This document shows, piece after piece, positions 32,784 through 43,830 of a stretch of 64,000 nucleotides of DNA. Below the pieces are notes generated by a model, which worked only from the letters and a program-made list of their open reading frames with translations, ran no database searches and was not told the DNA's origin. This DNA comes from Linanthus parryae (lineage: Eukaryota; Streptophyta; Magnoliopsida; Ericales; Polemoniaceae): assembly GCA_023055425.1 (NCBI GenBank), contig JALGPY010000004.1:114307504-114371503 (forward strand). Reading direction: 5' to 3'. A program made the translations under genes and the position numbers. Each line of letters starts with the position of its first letter. Positions within the stretch are counted from its first letter, which is position 1.

Positions 32784-35609
32784 TCTATATCTATATAAAA
32801 GCAAGGGGAAAGAGAAGGCTTCCTCTCCTTATGCCACGTCAGCTATGAGAAGTTATGTATACATGACATGTGTAATCCAAGTTTCACTTACATGTATGTA
32901 TATGCCAATAAAATTTTGCCAAGTTAGAATTCTGCTCCATGTGTACAGTCCAGCTAGGATGAGTTGTAAAGTCATGCATTTCGGAAGTCGGTCAGACAAA
33001 GATGTTGCACTTACCAACAAGGATTCATGAACTTTCTAACTACATTACATACACATGGGACTTCTCAGTTCTTAGGTTTCAGTCATGCATTAGAAAACAT
33101 ATTGGTTTACTTTTTTGAAACTATAACCAATATCCTAACATAATGCTGGATACATTAAACTCTCTCTCTCTGTTAATTAGCCAGAAACATTTGTTTCACA
33201 GTATTTCATGCTCTGAGGATGAAGGTAGTATTTCTATTCTTGGTTGCTATGATTGAGCTGACCTCTCAGGATTCTTTCATCTAACAGGCTAAGCATCATA
33301 TTTTATCTCTACTAGCCAAGCTGTAGAAGAATAAAATTTGTCAACTCCAAATTCGAGAGCTGGTGGTAGTATTCTATTCTATTGTACTTAATACTACTCT
33401 AGAAAGGTTGCTTTTAGTTTCCATTTCTCAAGATTTGGTGTACTGCAAACGGTCAAGATGAAACCCTCACTTTGGCAGTCACAACTGCAAGAAGATCCGA
33501 CGCTTTAGAAGATCCAACATTTTAGAATTTCTTGCTTCAGCGAAAATCGGTAAATATAACCTGGACTTTTCCCTTAATCCTCATCGTCTACAAAATATCA
33601 TTTTTGTTCTGTACGTTATAATGAGTTAATTGCCATTGCTCTTTCGGCTTAGTTCCTCTTTTTCTCATTTCATCAGTTAGCAATTTAGCTGTCAGTTCTT
33701 TTTCTCTATATCTTCTACATGATTCCAATATGAGGCGTTTCGAATTCTACATCCTTTCGCGGATTTTTTTAAAATAATCTATCATATGTTTTTTTGTTAC
33801 CATTGGCAATTAATTAATTCTGCATTTTTCTCATGGCCAGGTTCTCTCTTCAAAAAAAAAAAAGAAACACCAAACTAAGCCTCAAGGGCCAAGACGATTT
33901 AGTGGTTAAGCTTCTGCCGACGTGACAATAGGTAAATATACACTGACGTAAATATGTGTTTGTGTTCTCTCAAAAAAAAAATATGTGTTTGTTACCTTTT
34001 TTGTTTGATACGAGCATTTGGACCAATAGCAGAATTTTTTGAATTTGGTATATTTATTTGATTATGAGATAACATCTTTGGTATGAATCAACGCCAATGT
34101 TTTCTTATACGCAATTTTGGGTTTCGATATCTCTTGGATAAATGGTTTATCTCATGCTATCTTTAGTTTGTTTATCATGCTTTAAAAATTGGTTATTACT
34201 TAATTTGGGTTTTCATGGAGGGTTTTTCTTTTCCCTATTCTCCTTTCCACTTGATGTTTGACATGGAAGCCTCCTTTTTCGTATGTAACTTGATTTACAT
34301 GCCTGGGTTTCTTCACTTCCACATTCACCTCCATTAATTTTTCTTTTTTCCCATGAACCTTTTCAATTTGGGAAAAGCAATTAACGCTTAGTAATTCAAG
34401 CTAGATTCGGCATTTAGAGCCAATGCAAGAAGAGTAGCCATTTCATCACTACGGTACACATTTTTTTTCTTCTTTTTATTGAGAAGAAGAACGCTTGCAC
34501 ATATGCACGATATTTTCAGCTAAGCAGGCTTTTGCCATGTTATAACAAGTTTGTTTTTATGCAAAGAGAGCTATATACTATTAAAATATTTTTTGGCATA
34601 ACATTGACCGGTATATTTCAAATATTTGTAATCCCTCCTCATCTTTTCCTTTCAAATATTAACATGTATAACTATATGTTCGTTTGACGCTCTTTGGCTT
34701 AAAAATTTATCAGAGTATAGGATTCCATGGGCCGAATTACCCGAACTACTCCAATCTGAATGCAGTGATACAATTTGTCAACTCTATTCTTAGCATTTCT
34801 AAGAATTAGAAGGAAATATCTTCTGTAAAAAGGTTTATTTTTAGTGTATAATTTAAGAGAAATGCTAAGGATCCCACTAACATCTTCTACGCAAACCGAA
34901 ATTGGCAATGTGGATACTCATTTAGTATTGATTACATCTGTTTGGAAGGCACGTAGGAGATATGTGAGATATATTCATGGGATCCCAAGCATTTCTAATA
35001 ATTTAATGTGCATGCTGCTATTATTTACATTCACAATTAGTTGAGATTGAATTCTTCATTTTCAGAATTCTACTAAATTGAAAAAGACGTTCCAAGATCC
35101 AAGGAGATTCAGCTTTAAACTTCGACAGCAGACGATGACAATTTTACACTAATCTACAACCGTTTTCTTCCTTACACAATATCATAATGTGGTACTTTTT
35201 AAGTAGATATTTGCCTTGAAAGCGTATATTTTCAGCCTTCCAGTGTAGTCCACGTGCTTCTCTTTACCTTCACAATTAGTTCCATTGAAATTTTTTTGTT
35301 TCAAAAACCTTCATAATTGAGCAAGAGAGATTTAAGCTTCTATATGCGAGAAACATTCAACATTTTAACATACCTTAACTAACCTAATATGTTACCACAG
35401 CACAATCATCGTAATATTCAACAATTATCATTATGTAGTTTCTCTTATTGGACTTATTTTTATTACAAAATCATTTTTCAAGAATTGAATCCCTCATTGT
35501 CGTTCCGTCCAGCGTGATCGCTATTACTGAATAGTATCAAGGTTTCTACAAGTTTAATTATTGAACATCTAAATTTAAATGCCGCGCCATGGCGCGGGGT
35601 ATAGGCTAG
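32784..35609 (+). mobile_element. Non-autonomous Helitron
   Basis: The element begins TCTATATCTATATAAAAGC after a host A and ends CTAG before a host T, as Helitrons do (insertion between A and T without duplication). Its 3' end has a perfect 16-bp palindrome, CCGCGCCATGGCGCGG (35,582-35,597), eight bases before CTAG. The 2.8 kb inside contain no Rep/helicase frame and no gene I recognise. The inverted left arm of the surrounding element gives the related sequence without the insertion. That arm runs continuously where this one is split, which supports both borders. Confidence 0.85.
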
Positions 35610-35649
35610 TTACACTATAATGGAGGTGGGTAATAAGTAATTGACCCTA

Positions 35650-35756
35650 TATATAATTCATGGTACACACTACACAAGGTAGATTCGTAGCTATATATTT
35701 TCAAGCCAGCTCGCCGAGTGAAACATAACATGCGTACAAGACACATCTTATTACTC
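35650..35756 (+). repeat. Right part of the split dispersed repeat
   Basis: CACTACACAAGGTAGATTCG, TAGCTATATATTTTCAAG and CCGAGTGAAACATAACAT match the right half of the continuous copy at 43,424-43,578. The left half lies at 29,800. The DNA between is therefore inserted. Confidence 0.7.
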
Positions 35757-35769
35757 CGTAGATGTTGTG

Positions 35770-35908
35770 CAGTAACATATAATCTTTTGTTACGCTGTAA
35801 CAATGATTTCTTGTACAGTAACATATAATCTTTTGTTACGCTGTAACAATGATTTCTTGTGCAGTAACATATAATCTTTTGTTACACTGTAACTATAAAT
35901 TCTTGTGC
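35770..35908 (+). repeat. Three tandem 46-bp units
   Basis: Units start at 35,770, 35,816 and 35,862 with CAGTAACATATAATC. Each contains the short inverted pair TTGTTACGCTGTAACAA. The first two are nearly identical and the third has decayed. Confidence 0.9.
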
Positions 35909-36262
35909 TGTAATTATGAGGTGGTCCCAAATTCAAATGAAGGCAGCGAGAAATGATTGATGTCATTGTTGTCCGAAAAGCAGGTGATACTGAAGTTTAT
36001 CAAACCTCTGAAGTATGCTTTCAGCTGTCCCAAAGCGCTTTTCACGCAGCATAAGTAATACAAACGCACCCTAAATATACACAGACATCTGATCAGTTGG
36101 AGAGGCTCTAAAGACTATAAACTTGTTTTTATAAGATGTAGAGGCACACACTTAAACCCGCCTTAAGTAAAAAAGAAATACAAAAGTAAAAGTACAGATC
36201 TTGACGAGAATCTTGACGAAAATAGCAGGACTTCAAAGCAAAGAAATTGATAAGTCAAATAA

Positions 36263-37270
36263 TTAGAACTTCAAGCCCCTGTCACTGAACTTGTGCTGAA
36301 TGATCTGGTCTAGTTGTTTTCCCATCTCAGCATTCAAATAATTCTTCCAGTCTCCAACCTTACCCTTTCTGAAGTACGTGTTGTTCTCAATAACCAACGA
36401 GCCGATCCCTACTTGATGCTTCCCTTTTTTGTTCACATCCAAATTGCTCAACTTGTCGAAACTACAAAAGTCAACTATTTCCTTCACAACCCCTTCCTTC
36501 TCCTCCTCCAAAGTGAAGGGACAACCTATAAACTCAGCAATCTTTTTAACATAAAATGCAGTATCTACCATCATATCTTCATATTTCAATACAAGTACCT
36601 TGTCAGGGGACTCCAAACTCGCTTTCAAGTAGCCTGAAACATGATCCCAATAGGGTCCTTGCTCAGCCTCTCCTTTACAGAATATCTCAAAAGCCTCTTC
36701 AATCCGAGTAATGGTTTCAGTGCCAGGTACTAACTTGCTCAAGAAATGCCATAGAGAAATGAAAGCATCCTTTGGGTCCCTGTGAATGTACACAATCTTA
36801 CACGCATTGGAGGCAATGATAGATTTTGGCAAGGATGAATAGGGAATGTGTGTGGCTAAGAGTGGATGTTGCGATGGATCATTCCTAGTTAGATGGCCGC
36901 GAGAAAAATCTCTCTCAAGCACAGGGATACAATCGTTTGGTAAGCAGGTAAGTAGAGGGCTGCTTTCTGAAATAATATTATTATGATCCGCACCATACTT
37001 ATAATGGGTTCGGGTTACAACAGCAAAAACAAGAGCTTTGAGCCAATTTGTGCCAGATTTCACAGCGCTGCAGAGAAAAATGTCATCAGGTTGAGCGGTG
37101 AAGTGTTGTTGAACTGATATGATTTCTTTAATCATCCAGTCATTGTACCAGAAGCCTTCATACAAGTAGAGTTTAGGAAAGAGTACTCCACTAGTTGTAG
37201 GAAGGGTTTCGATGTTCATCTGATCATCTCCTTCATGCTCCTTAACAACATTATTGTTGCTGGATTCCAT
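36263..37270 (-). CDS. Cytosolic sulfotransferase with altered PAPS loop
   Basis: This is an intact, intron-less 335-residue SOT. It keeps the catalytic histidine (ATHIPYSSLP), the 3'-phosphate site HRDPKDAFISLWHF, PYWDHVSGYL, VLVLKYEDMM and the C-terminal RKGKVGDWKNYL. The 5'-phosphosulfate loop reads AVKSGTNWLKAL (about residues 69-80), where the family and its neighbour have PKSGTTWLKAL. The conserved Pro is Val and the second Thr is Asn, while the Lys is kept. It is clearly related to the SOT at 18.4 kb but well diverged. The changed loop may alter PAPS binding or rate, and the acceptor is unknown. A likely 5'-UTR intron (donor after 37,553, acceptor before 37,317) would join a TATA-linked leader to the ATG. 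Confidence 0.9.
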   Translation of the reverse strand: MESSNNNVVKEHEGDDQMNIETLPTTSGVLFPKLYLYEGFWYNDWMIKEIISVQQHFTAQPDDIFLCSAVKSGTNWLKALVFAVVTRTHYKYGADHNNIISESSPLLTCLPNDCIPVLERDFSRGHLTRNDPSQHPLLATHIPYSSLPKSIIASNACKIVYIHRDPKDAFISLWHFLSKLVPGTETITRIEEAFEIFCKGEAEQGPYWDHVSGYLKASLESPDKVLVLKYEDMMVDTAFYVKKIAEFIGCPFTLEEEKEGVVKEIVDFCSFDKLSNLDVNKKGKHQVGIGSLVIENNTYFRKGKVGDWKNYLNAEMGKQLDQIIQHKFSDRGLKF

Positions 37271-37631
37271 CTCTCACAATGAGTGTATGTAATTGACCAG
37301 TTGCGCGCACCAGGTAACTTGCCTAAACAATTTCACACATTAAAGAGATCGTCAATAATAAATGAACTTTGATCTGAATATTAACAAAATTATAAGGCTA
37401 AAAGAGGTCAACAAATAAGTAGTATATGGATATATACATGAAAACATGATATGCAGTTTCTTTTCCCTGATGGAGGAATTCAGTCAAGTAGTAGGAATAG
37501 TTATGAAGAAACTCATAATGCATGCTAAATGAAATAGCTAGACAAACCTCACCTTCCTGATTCTGTGTGCTAGCCTTCCAATGGATCAGAATGAAGAGGC
37601 ACACGAACAATTTTTTGATTGACCAGCCACT

Positions 37632-37640
37632 CTATATATG
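37632..37640 (-). promoter_or_regulatory. TATA-like element of the second sulfotransferase
   Basis: On the minus strand it reads CATATATAG. A transcript starting about 30 bases on would run to GAAG|GTGAGG at 37,553 and could splice to the AG before 37,317, just upstream of the ATG. This is inferred from signals only. Confidence 0.4.
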
Positions 37641-37649
37641 TATTAGTAG

Positions 37650-38668
37650 TAGTTTAGATGTCGTGAAACCGAGTGCACATATAATAATTGCACCCACTAT
37701 CATAATTATTACGTGCATTGTTAAATGAAAATAAAAGTCAACAATACACATGCCTGCAGCACATCTAAGGGCATCTCCAATAGTATTTTGCAATAAGGCA
37801 TATTTTTTTCTAAAGATACGAATTTGCATTTTATCCGGTAAGTTTTTTCACCCTAGACTCCAACAGGACCATTTAAAAGTTAGACAATCTGAACTTTTAA
37901 ATAATATTTTTTTGAGGAAACTTTTAAATAATATTAGATGACAATGAAAGTAATGTAACTTATCTCGTAAGTGAGAAAAATAATTGAAATTAACATAATT
38001 AGGTAGAAGTTATATTTCATTACGACACATGTAAATTGTACCTAAATTTTAGAAGAGATGCCGAAGCATATCTCCTCGCCAAACCTGGCGAGGACGATGC
38101 CGAGAGAGAATTTTAAGTTCGAATGCATGATCTGCTGGAGCCTAAAATTCCTCCAACTTATCCAAATTTTAAATAAAACAATGAAATGCCGATCTTATTG
38201 CCCTAAGAGCATCTCAAGCAGCATGAGGTACTTTTTGAATCTTTTAAGCTTTTCATGATATGCATTTATAGTATTTATTCTAACAGTAAAATGCAATTCA
38301 TACATTTTATAGTTATGTGAAGTTAAAATATACAAATCTGAGATGCATGAGAGGAGAGAGAAACATAATTTTACATGCCTACTTTCTAATTGACTAAACA
38401 TAAAGAGAAAGATGCATGTCATGTGATATTGTTAATTCCCTCTAAAAAAATTCTGCATAATTAGGTGAGGAGCATGATTGAAGTTAAGTTACTGTCAGAT
38501 CATAAGCTTGTATATAGGAAGTTAATTAGCCCCTTAAGTCAAATGACTTTAAATTTGCCACTTCCCAGTCAACTAGGATTAAATAATGCGTCCTCCATTC
38601 AATATCATCGTCACATAGGTGACGCCACATAGGTGACGCACAATTATTTAAAAATGTTAATACTCTCA
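37650..38668. other. Intergenic, A/T-rich, no gene
   Basis: No coding sequence is recognisable. GGGCATCTCCAATAG at 37,769 and GAGCATCTCAAGCAG at 38,208 belong to a word very common in plant repeats, but here they stand as direct and not inverted copies. No element can be defined. Confidence 0.5.
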
Positions 38669-39145
38669 TGTTGACTCTTACCTCACGAACGATAATCAAA
38701 CGATACAAAACACAAGTTTTAATGTGGTTCGTTAGCACAAAGTATGCTAACTACGTCGACGGGAGAAATACCTTTATTCACTGAGTAGGAACGTCTCACA
38801 ATGTTTACATATGTTTCTTAGACCCCAAAGGACCTATTTATACCCCCAAAACTGACCCAATAAAATAAGGAAACAATCTAACCCTCATTTGTAGCCTCCA
38901 TCATTGTCTCCATGCGAAGAGCACGAATCTTTGTGCGAAGGTCTTCGTGCGAAGAATATATGCCTCTTCGTGCAAAGGTCTTGCACTTTGAGACAGCATA
39001 ATGTTCCACGGAGAGTCTTTGGTTCCTGGCTTCTCATGGGTTGTCTTCGTGCGAAGACATCAAAGTCTTCGTGCGAAGACATCTGCAAAAACATCCTTTT
39101 GTGCTCCTTTGAGTATCCTCAAGATTCAAGGCATCTTTCCCAACA
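38669..39145 (-). repeat. 3' LTR of the truncated Copia element
   Basis: About 477 bp with ends TGTTGGGAAAG and GAGTCAACA (minus strand), so TG...CA. Short words GTCTTCGTGCGAAGA and related inverted forms (CTTCGCACGAAG) recur at 38,910-39,085. These could fold into hairpins in the LTR RNA. Confidence 0.75.
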
Positions 39146-40740
39146 AATCTCCACATTGACTTGAAGACTCTCATCTGCAACAAAGCCTCCTCCTCCTTGC
39201 GAACAAAGTTTGTCTTCTTCCCTCCGATGTCTCCCATCACGGAGACTCACTAGACCTCGCGGGTCGGACATGCCTCTTAGGGCTCCCTGGCTCATAATGT
39301 TGAACAATTCCAGACAATGGTGGAACTTGCTCCTCGGAACCAGCTTGGTGAACATATCCGCGGGGTTGTCAGCAGTCCCCACCTTCATCACCTTGATTCT
39401 GCTTTCAGTTCTCAGAAAATGATACCTGACGTCAATATGCTTGGTCCTTTCATGATGAACATGGTCCTCAGTTAAGCAAATTGCACTCAAGCTATCACAA
39501 TAGACTATCGCATGATCTTGATGTAGCCCTAGATCATTAACCATTCCCTTTAGCGAGATTGGCTCCTTTGCTGCTTCCGTTAGAGCCATGTACTCCGCCT
39601 TCGTGGTTGACAAAGTCACCGAAGGCTGTAGCGTGGCCTTCCAGCTCACAACAGAACCTCCCAGAGTAAACACATATCCAGTCATAGATATCCTACTATC
39701 AATATCCCGTGGATAGCCCGGATCCGAGAACCCAGCTACCAAGGTGTCTTCATTAGTCTCATAGCATAGGCCAATGTCTGACGTACCCTTAAGGTACATG
39801 AATACCCATTTCACTGCCAATGATCCCTACCTGGATGAGCCATAAAACGACTAACCACATTAACAGCAAATGCTATGTCTTGTCGAGTACAGACCATAGC
39901 ATACATGAGGCTTCAAACTGCGCTAGCATATGGAACCTTGGACCTGTACTCCTTCCCCTCCTCAGTCTGAACGGTGTACATTCCTAGCTTGTTGTTAGTT
40001 GTCATAGGAGTATCTATAGCTTTTGCTAATAACATCCCGAATCTTGCAAATATCTTATTCATGTATCCCCGCTGTGACAAGAAAAGCTTCTTCTTCGTCT
40101 GGTCTGTATAGATCTCAACTCCCAATATCTTCCGAGCAGCTCCCAGATGCTTCATCTCGAATTTCGCACTGAGAGACCTTTTCAGTTCTCTGACATACTT
40201 GATATTCTGAGTTGCAATCATAATGTCATTCACATACAGAACTAGGTAAATACATGATCCACCATGCAACTTCTTGCGATACATGCAAAAATCATACTCG
40301 CACTTATGGTAACCAATCTTCAACATGAAGCTGTCAAATCTCTTGTACTCTTGTCTCAGTGACTACTTATGTCCGTAGAGAGATATTTTCAGCTTGCACA
40401 TGTGTCCTTCTTTTCTGAGAACTTAGAACCCTTCTTGTTGGCTCATGTACACCTCTTTTTCCAACTCTCTGTGTAGAAAAGCTGTCTTGACATCCAATCG
40501 CTCAAGTTCTAGTAGCACCCGGATAGAAGAATGTCTGACCACCGTAGAGAAGATCTTGTTGTAGTCAACCCCTTCTTAATGACTGAAGCGTCATGCAACT
40601 AGGCTTGCTGTATACTTAACACCCTCTCAGATGCAGTTCCTTCCTTTCTTCTGAAGACCCACTTGCAACTGTCTATCTTCCTTCCTGCTGGCAATTTAAC
40701 AAGCTCCCAAGTCATGTGTTTTGCATCTTTCTTGGACTAT
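39146..40740 (-). pseudogene. Copia reverse transcriptase/RNase H remains
   Basis: From the 5' side: LPAGRKIDSCKWVFRRKEG near 40,680, LDVKTAFLHRELEKEVYM near 40,470, then frame 40,326-39,913 with YLVLYVNDIMIA and FEMKHLGAARKILGVEI. RNase H in frame 39,820-39,119 has AVKWVFMYLKGTSDIGL, LSTTKAEYMALTEA, YCDSLSAICL and HIDVRYHFLR. The RT catalytic box YVDD reads YVND, so the first Asp is lost. Several stops and frame changes lie between the parts. The neighbouring F-box gene is unaffected. Confidence 0.85.
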
Positions 40741-41742
40741 GATACGCAAAGGTATCGGGTTGACGATTTGGTAAGAAATCGACAAAACTCCCAAGTAGCT
40801 TATAGCCTACCGCGCTTTTGCTAACAACTAATTTGTGATCAAACGAAAAAATTCTTTATTCAATTCATCTGATAAAAAATAACTGAAGACTACAACATCT
40901 TTAAATAGTAAAATGAAACTAACCCTAGACTCCTACGGGCTTGACAAGGCCCGGTTCCTACTAAGTAACATAATAACTAGTTAACTACTAATATAATAAA
41001 AGAATAATTAAATTACTAATTAACTGAATACTCAATAAATAATATTAATAATCATAATAATAATGCTGACTCGTACGATACCGTTGACCCGTATCAGACT
41101 ATTCGTGAGGTGAGTGATCGAGTGAATTGCCACAACACAAAATAACTGGGGTAATGAGAGAATGGTTCTACAACCGTCACACTTCAAATTATATAAGATC
41201 TGAATTTTCAATTTGGACCCAACGAAGAATAAGAACGTAGTAGGACTGAACTCGTGAAATCGTGCAACCGTTTCCAGATAACTAAATAACTTTTGAAACA
41301 AATATCAACGACTTGAAGAAGCTGACTGAACTTAAAGCTAGCACATAAATGAAGCAACTAATGACAATCAAACAAAGGAAAAAAAAAATGAATAAGAATG
41401 AAACCGAAAAACAGTGGCAACGATGAATGGGTTTAAAACAAGTTAGTCGATTACACCATGAAAGGGCATTATCAATCTTGAAACCCTTGTGAGAACGGAA
41501 GCTACATTGATCATTGAAACTAGGCTCTCATGGTGACACCAAGGAAGGGACAAACTGAATTTTGCAATTGACGTCAACTGGCCAGCAAAAACTTGTGCGA
41601 TAAGAGATGAAACACAACGAGCACCGGAATACATTAAAGAGTGCATAAAAGTAAAAAATAAACCAACTCCGAAGTCAAAAAAACTTGCTAAAGAAACCAA
41701 GTAATAATCGGAACCCAGAGGCTGTATATAATAAATGGCTAG
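40741..41742. other. Intergenic, no gene recognised
   Basis: This is A/T-rich DNA between the Copia fragment and the F-box gene. Short open frames have no known motif. The 3' untranslated region of the F-box gene should lie at its right end. Confidence 0.5.
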
Positions 41743-42996
41743 CTAGCTATAGAAACAAGAAAGAAAGCAATTATAAAACACTCTCTTTAGAATTTCAAAA
41801 ATGGGTGTGGCGTAACTTCTAATCGCTACTTTTCCTTGCAAGGTATTGGCTTCTTGCTGCTGCTTCAGTGAAACGAGGCTTTGAGTAGTGTTGTACCATG
41901 GCAGAAGGAAACCATATCTTGGAATTGACACAGCATTTGCAAGTTCCTTAAATTCATCCTTACGAGGATCATACATGACATGTGTTACGCCATTGGAAAT
42001 TCGTTTCCCCATAAGAACCTTACCGTTTAGACTGATTCCAGACACCCAAAGATGACAACCATAGGGCCCTATAGACATCTGTTTACTCCATGACTCCTTG
42101 CTATCTCCATCCCACACCCATATTTCATAAATGAAACTTTCAGAATTATCATGATTATTAACGGGTGTATTGATCAACAAAGCAAGGGAATCGGTCATAA
42201 AACTGAAATTGTTTAGGAGGCGCAAATATTGAACTTGGCGTGGAACGGGCAATGTGATTTGCTTGCAAAAACTGTGGTCAGCCAAGGAAAAGGACACCAC
42301 AACCACACTAAGCTCGCTATTCCAATCGGCTTGTCCAAGCCAATACAATCTCCCCCTTGCATATATGCCGCGCCTATAACTAATTTTGTATGGCGCGTTC
42401 AACAGTGTTGACCCGTGTTTTATTATTTCACTCCAACTATTTGTTTTCAAACTCCAAATACATGAAGAGCTAAGATCAAGGGATATGTTGACCAACTTAT
42501 AGTCATTGGATACTGCATCATAGCCAAACCCTATGGCATCGCCAGCGCCGGAGTTGGGAGGAGAGGGGATTGTCATGTCCTCCTGAGTTGCCGGATTCCA
42601 TAGTGCAAAAATTCTTCCGTCGGTTACATGATTATATTTTGCACACGCAAGGCCATTACATAGACCAACGAGGGAGTAGTTTTCTGATGAAACTAGAGGG
42701 GACTTGACAAGAGCGGGTACATAGAATTTTCCCGGTGTTGGAGGAGGAGATAGTTTACAGACGTTGTTGTTGATATAATCATTGCTATAACAATCTAATG
42801 CAGTTATAATGTTGGTTGTTACAGTAGACCAATAAAGAAGATGCTTCTTAATGAAACTAGGGTTTCGAATCAAGTCATAGTAGGGTTTAGAGAGGAGCTT
42901 ACATCGTAGAACATGTTTTACGGGAAGTCTCGTTAAGATTTCCTCGACCACGTCAACTGGGATTCCATGGCTGACCCCTTTTCCAGTGGTTGACAT
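41743..42996 (-). CDS. F-box protein with F-box-associated (FBA/kelch-like) domain
   Basis: This is a single-exon gene of 417 residues from the ATG at 42,996. The frame is open further upstream but the added residues look like leader sequence, while MSTTGKGVSHGIP leads straight into the F-box. The F-box reads VDVVEEILTRLPVKHVLRCKLLSKPYYDLIRNPSFIKKHL. F-box repeats of the FBA type follow: LVGLCNGLACAKYN, LWNPATQEDMTIPSPP, GFGYDAVSNDYKLV and VWDGDSKESWSKQMSI. Such proteins are substrate receptors of SCF ubiquitin ligases, where the F-box binds SKP1 and the C-terminal part selects the target. The target is unknown. No frame damage is visible. Confidence 0.9.
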   Translation of the reverse strand: MSTTGKGVSHGIPVDVVEEILTRLPVKHVLRCKLLSKPYYDLIRNPSFIKKHLLYWSTVTTNIITALDCYSNDYINNNVCKLSPPPTPGKFYVPALVKSPLVSSENYSLVGLCNGLACAKYNHVTDGRIFALWNPATQEDMTIPSPPNSGAGDAIGFGYDAVSNDYKLVNISLDLSSSCIWSLKTNSWSEIIKHGSTLLNAPYKISYRRGIYARGRLYWLGQADWNSELSVVVVSFSLADHSFCKQITLPVPRQVQYLRLLNNFSFMTDSLALLINTPVNNHDNSESFIYEIWVWDGDSKESWSKQMSIGPYGCHLWVSGISLNGKVLMGKRISNGVTHVMYDPRKDEFKELANAVSIPRYGFLLPWYNTTQSLVSLKQQQEANTLQGKVAIRSYATPIFEILKRVFYNCFLSCFYS

Positions 42997-43423
42997 TGGC
43001 TTCAACGTTGGAAGAAGAAGAAAAGCAACGATCTCAATCTCTCTCCCAAACTCGTTCGATCCAATATTTTGCTCTTTTTTTGGTAGAAAAACGGCTAAAT
43101 TGCACCGGAGGTATTCATATTTTGCAAAAACGAGCAAATGGGTAACTAAATTTCAAAATCGATCACCACATGTCCCAAATTTTCGATTTTTGAGCAAATA
43201 GGTATCCCTATGGACGAAAAAATCTAAAAAAACTTTTGTACCCTTTATTTTCACATCTAACTTTTTTTTAAACTACAAGTTTTAATAACAAATCTAAAAA
43301 AATTAAAAATTATAAAACTTTAATTTAATAATTTCATATATGTAAGATAATTCAATATTTTATCAAAATTAAATATTTTTACACTATTTCAAGATATCAA
43401 AATTACATATATTTCTATTGGAC

Positions 43424-43578
43424 AACCCCTTCCTAATAGATGGGGTACAAGATAAGCTACATAAAATCAAATGAACCACAATTTCGTTAAATATAAATCA
43501 CGCTACACAAGGTAGATTAGTCGTAGCTATATGTTTTCATGACAACTTGCCGAGCAAAGCATAACAAACACGACATCT
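43424..43578 (+). repeat. Continuous copy of the dispersed repeat, entered by the Copia element
   Basis: The sequence unites the pieces seen at 29,800-29,870 and 35,650-35,756 in one block (GGGGTACAAGATAAGC, CAAATGAACCACAATTTC, CTACACAAGGTAGATTAG, CCGAGCAAAGCATAACA). It is cut at 43,579 by the Copia LTR. It shows the state of the repeat before the transposon nest at 29.9-35.6 kb was added. Confidence 0.75.
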
Positions 43579-43818
43579 TGTTAAGCATAAGGGTAGCTAG
43601 GTGTTGTTTAGCCACTTTTATGTTACTGTGCTATATCAACATTATTGTAAATGTCAGGGTCAGTGTGTAATTATGTGCATGTATATATTCATCTTCTGTA
43701 ACAGAATTTAGTAAATCAATTGAATAGATATTTTCCTTCTCTCTCTCTCCTCTTCTCTCTCTCTCTTCAATTCTCTTCTTCTTCCTCCTCAGATCTGCAA
43801 CGGAGGTCTTCTTCTACA
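43579..43818 (+). repeat. 5' LTR of the Copia element
   Basis: 240 bp, from TGTTAAGCATAAGG to CTTCTTCTACA, ending in a long CT-rich stretch. The start matches the 3' LTR at 63,833. The primer-binding site follows at once. Confidence 0.93.
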
Positions 43819-43830
43819 TGGTATCAGAGC
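43819..43830 (+). promoter_or_regulatory. Copia primer-binding site
   Basis: TGGTATCAGAGC directly abuts the LTR. It is the complement of the 3' end of plant initiator methionine tRNA, the usual primer of Copia elements. Confidence 0.95.

Larger units (their letters stand above)
29894..35645. mobile_element. Large terminal-inverted-repeat element (MULE-like), holding other transposons
   Basis: The left end (GTCAAATTACTTGTTACC from 29,894) and the right end (ending AAGTAATTGAC at 35,645) are inverted copies. Similarity extends about 165 bases inward. CACCTCAAG, CCCAGTTTTAAAACTCTC and TTATCGCATT on the left match TGGAGGTGGG, GAGAGTTTTGAAACTGG and GGCAATAAG on the right. The right arm is interrupted by the Helitron. 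Long inverted arms suggest a Mutator-like non-autonomous element. I saw no transposase belonging to it and no clean target duplication. Its inside holds the pogo-like element, a MITE, a SINE and a GC-rich unique part. Confidence 0.65.
38669..40740 (-). mobile_element. 5'-truncated Ty1/Copia retrotransposon
   Basis: It reads on the minus strand. The 3' LTR (39,145-38,669) follows a tract ending GTGGAGATT. Upstream of it lie RNase H and reverse transcriptase parts. The gag, protease and integrase regions and the 5' LTR are gone, since similarity stops near 40,740. Confidence 0.85.

Noticed and set aside
33885..33965. Third SINE (TTTAGTGGTTAAG)
   Set aside because: Only a weak A-box-like word and no B box.
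37760..38225. MITE marked by GCATCTC words
   Set aside because: The two words are in direct order, so they do not form terminal inverted repeats.
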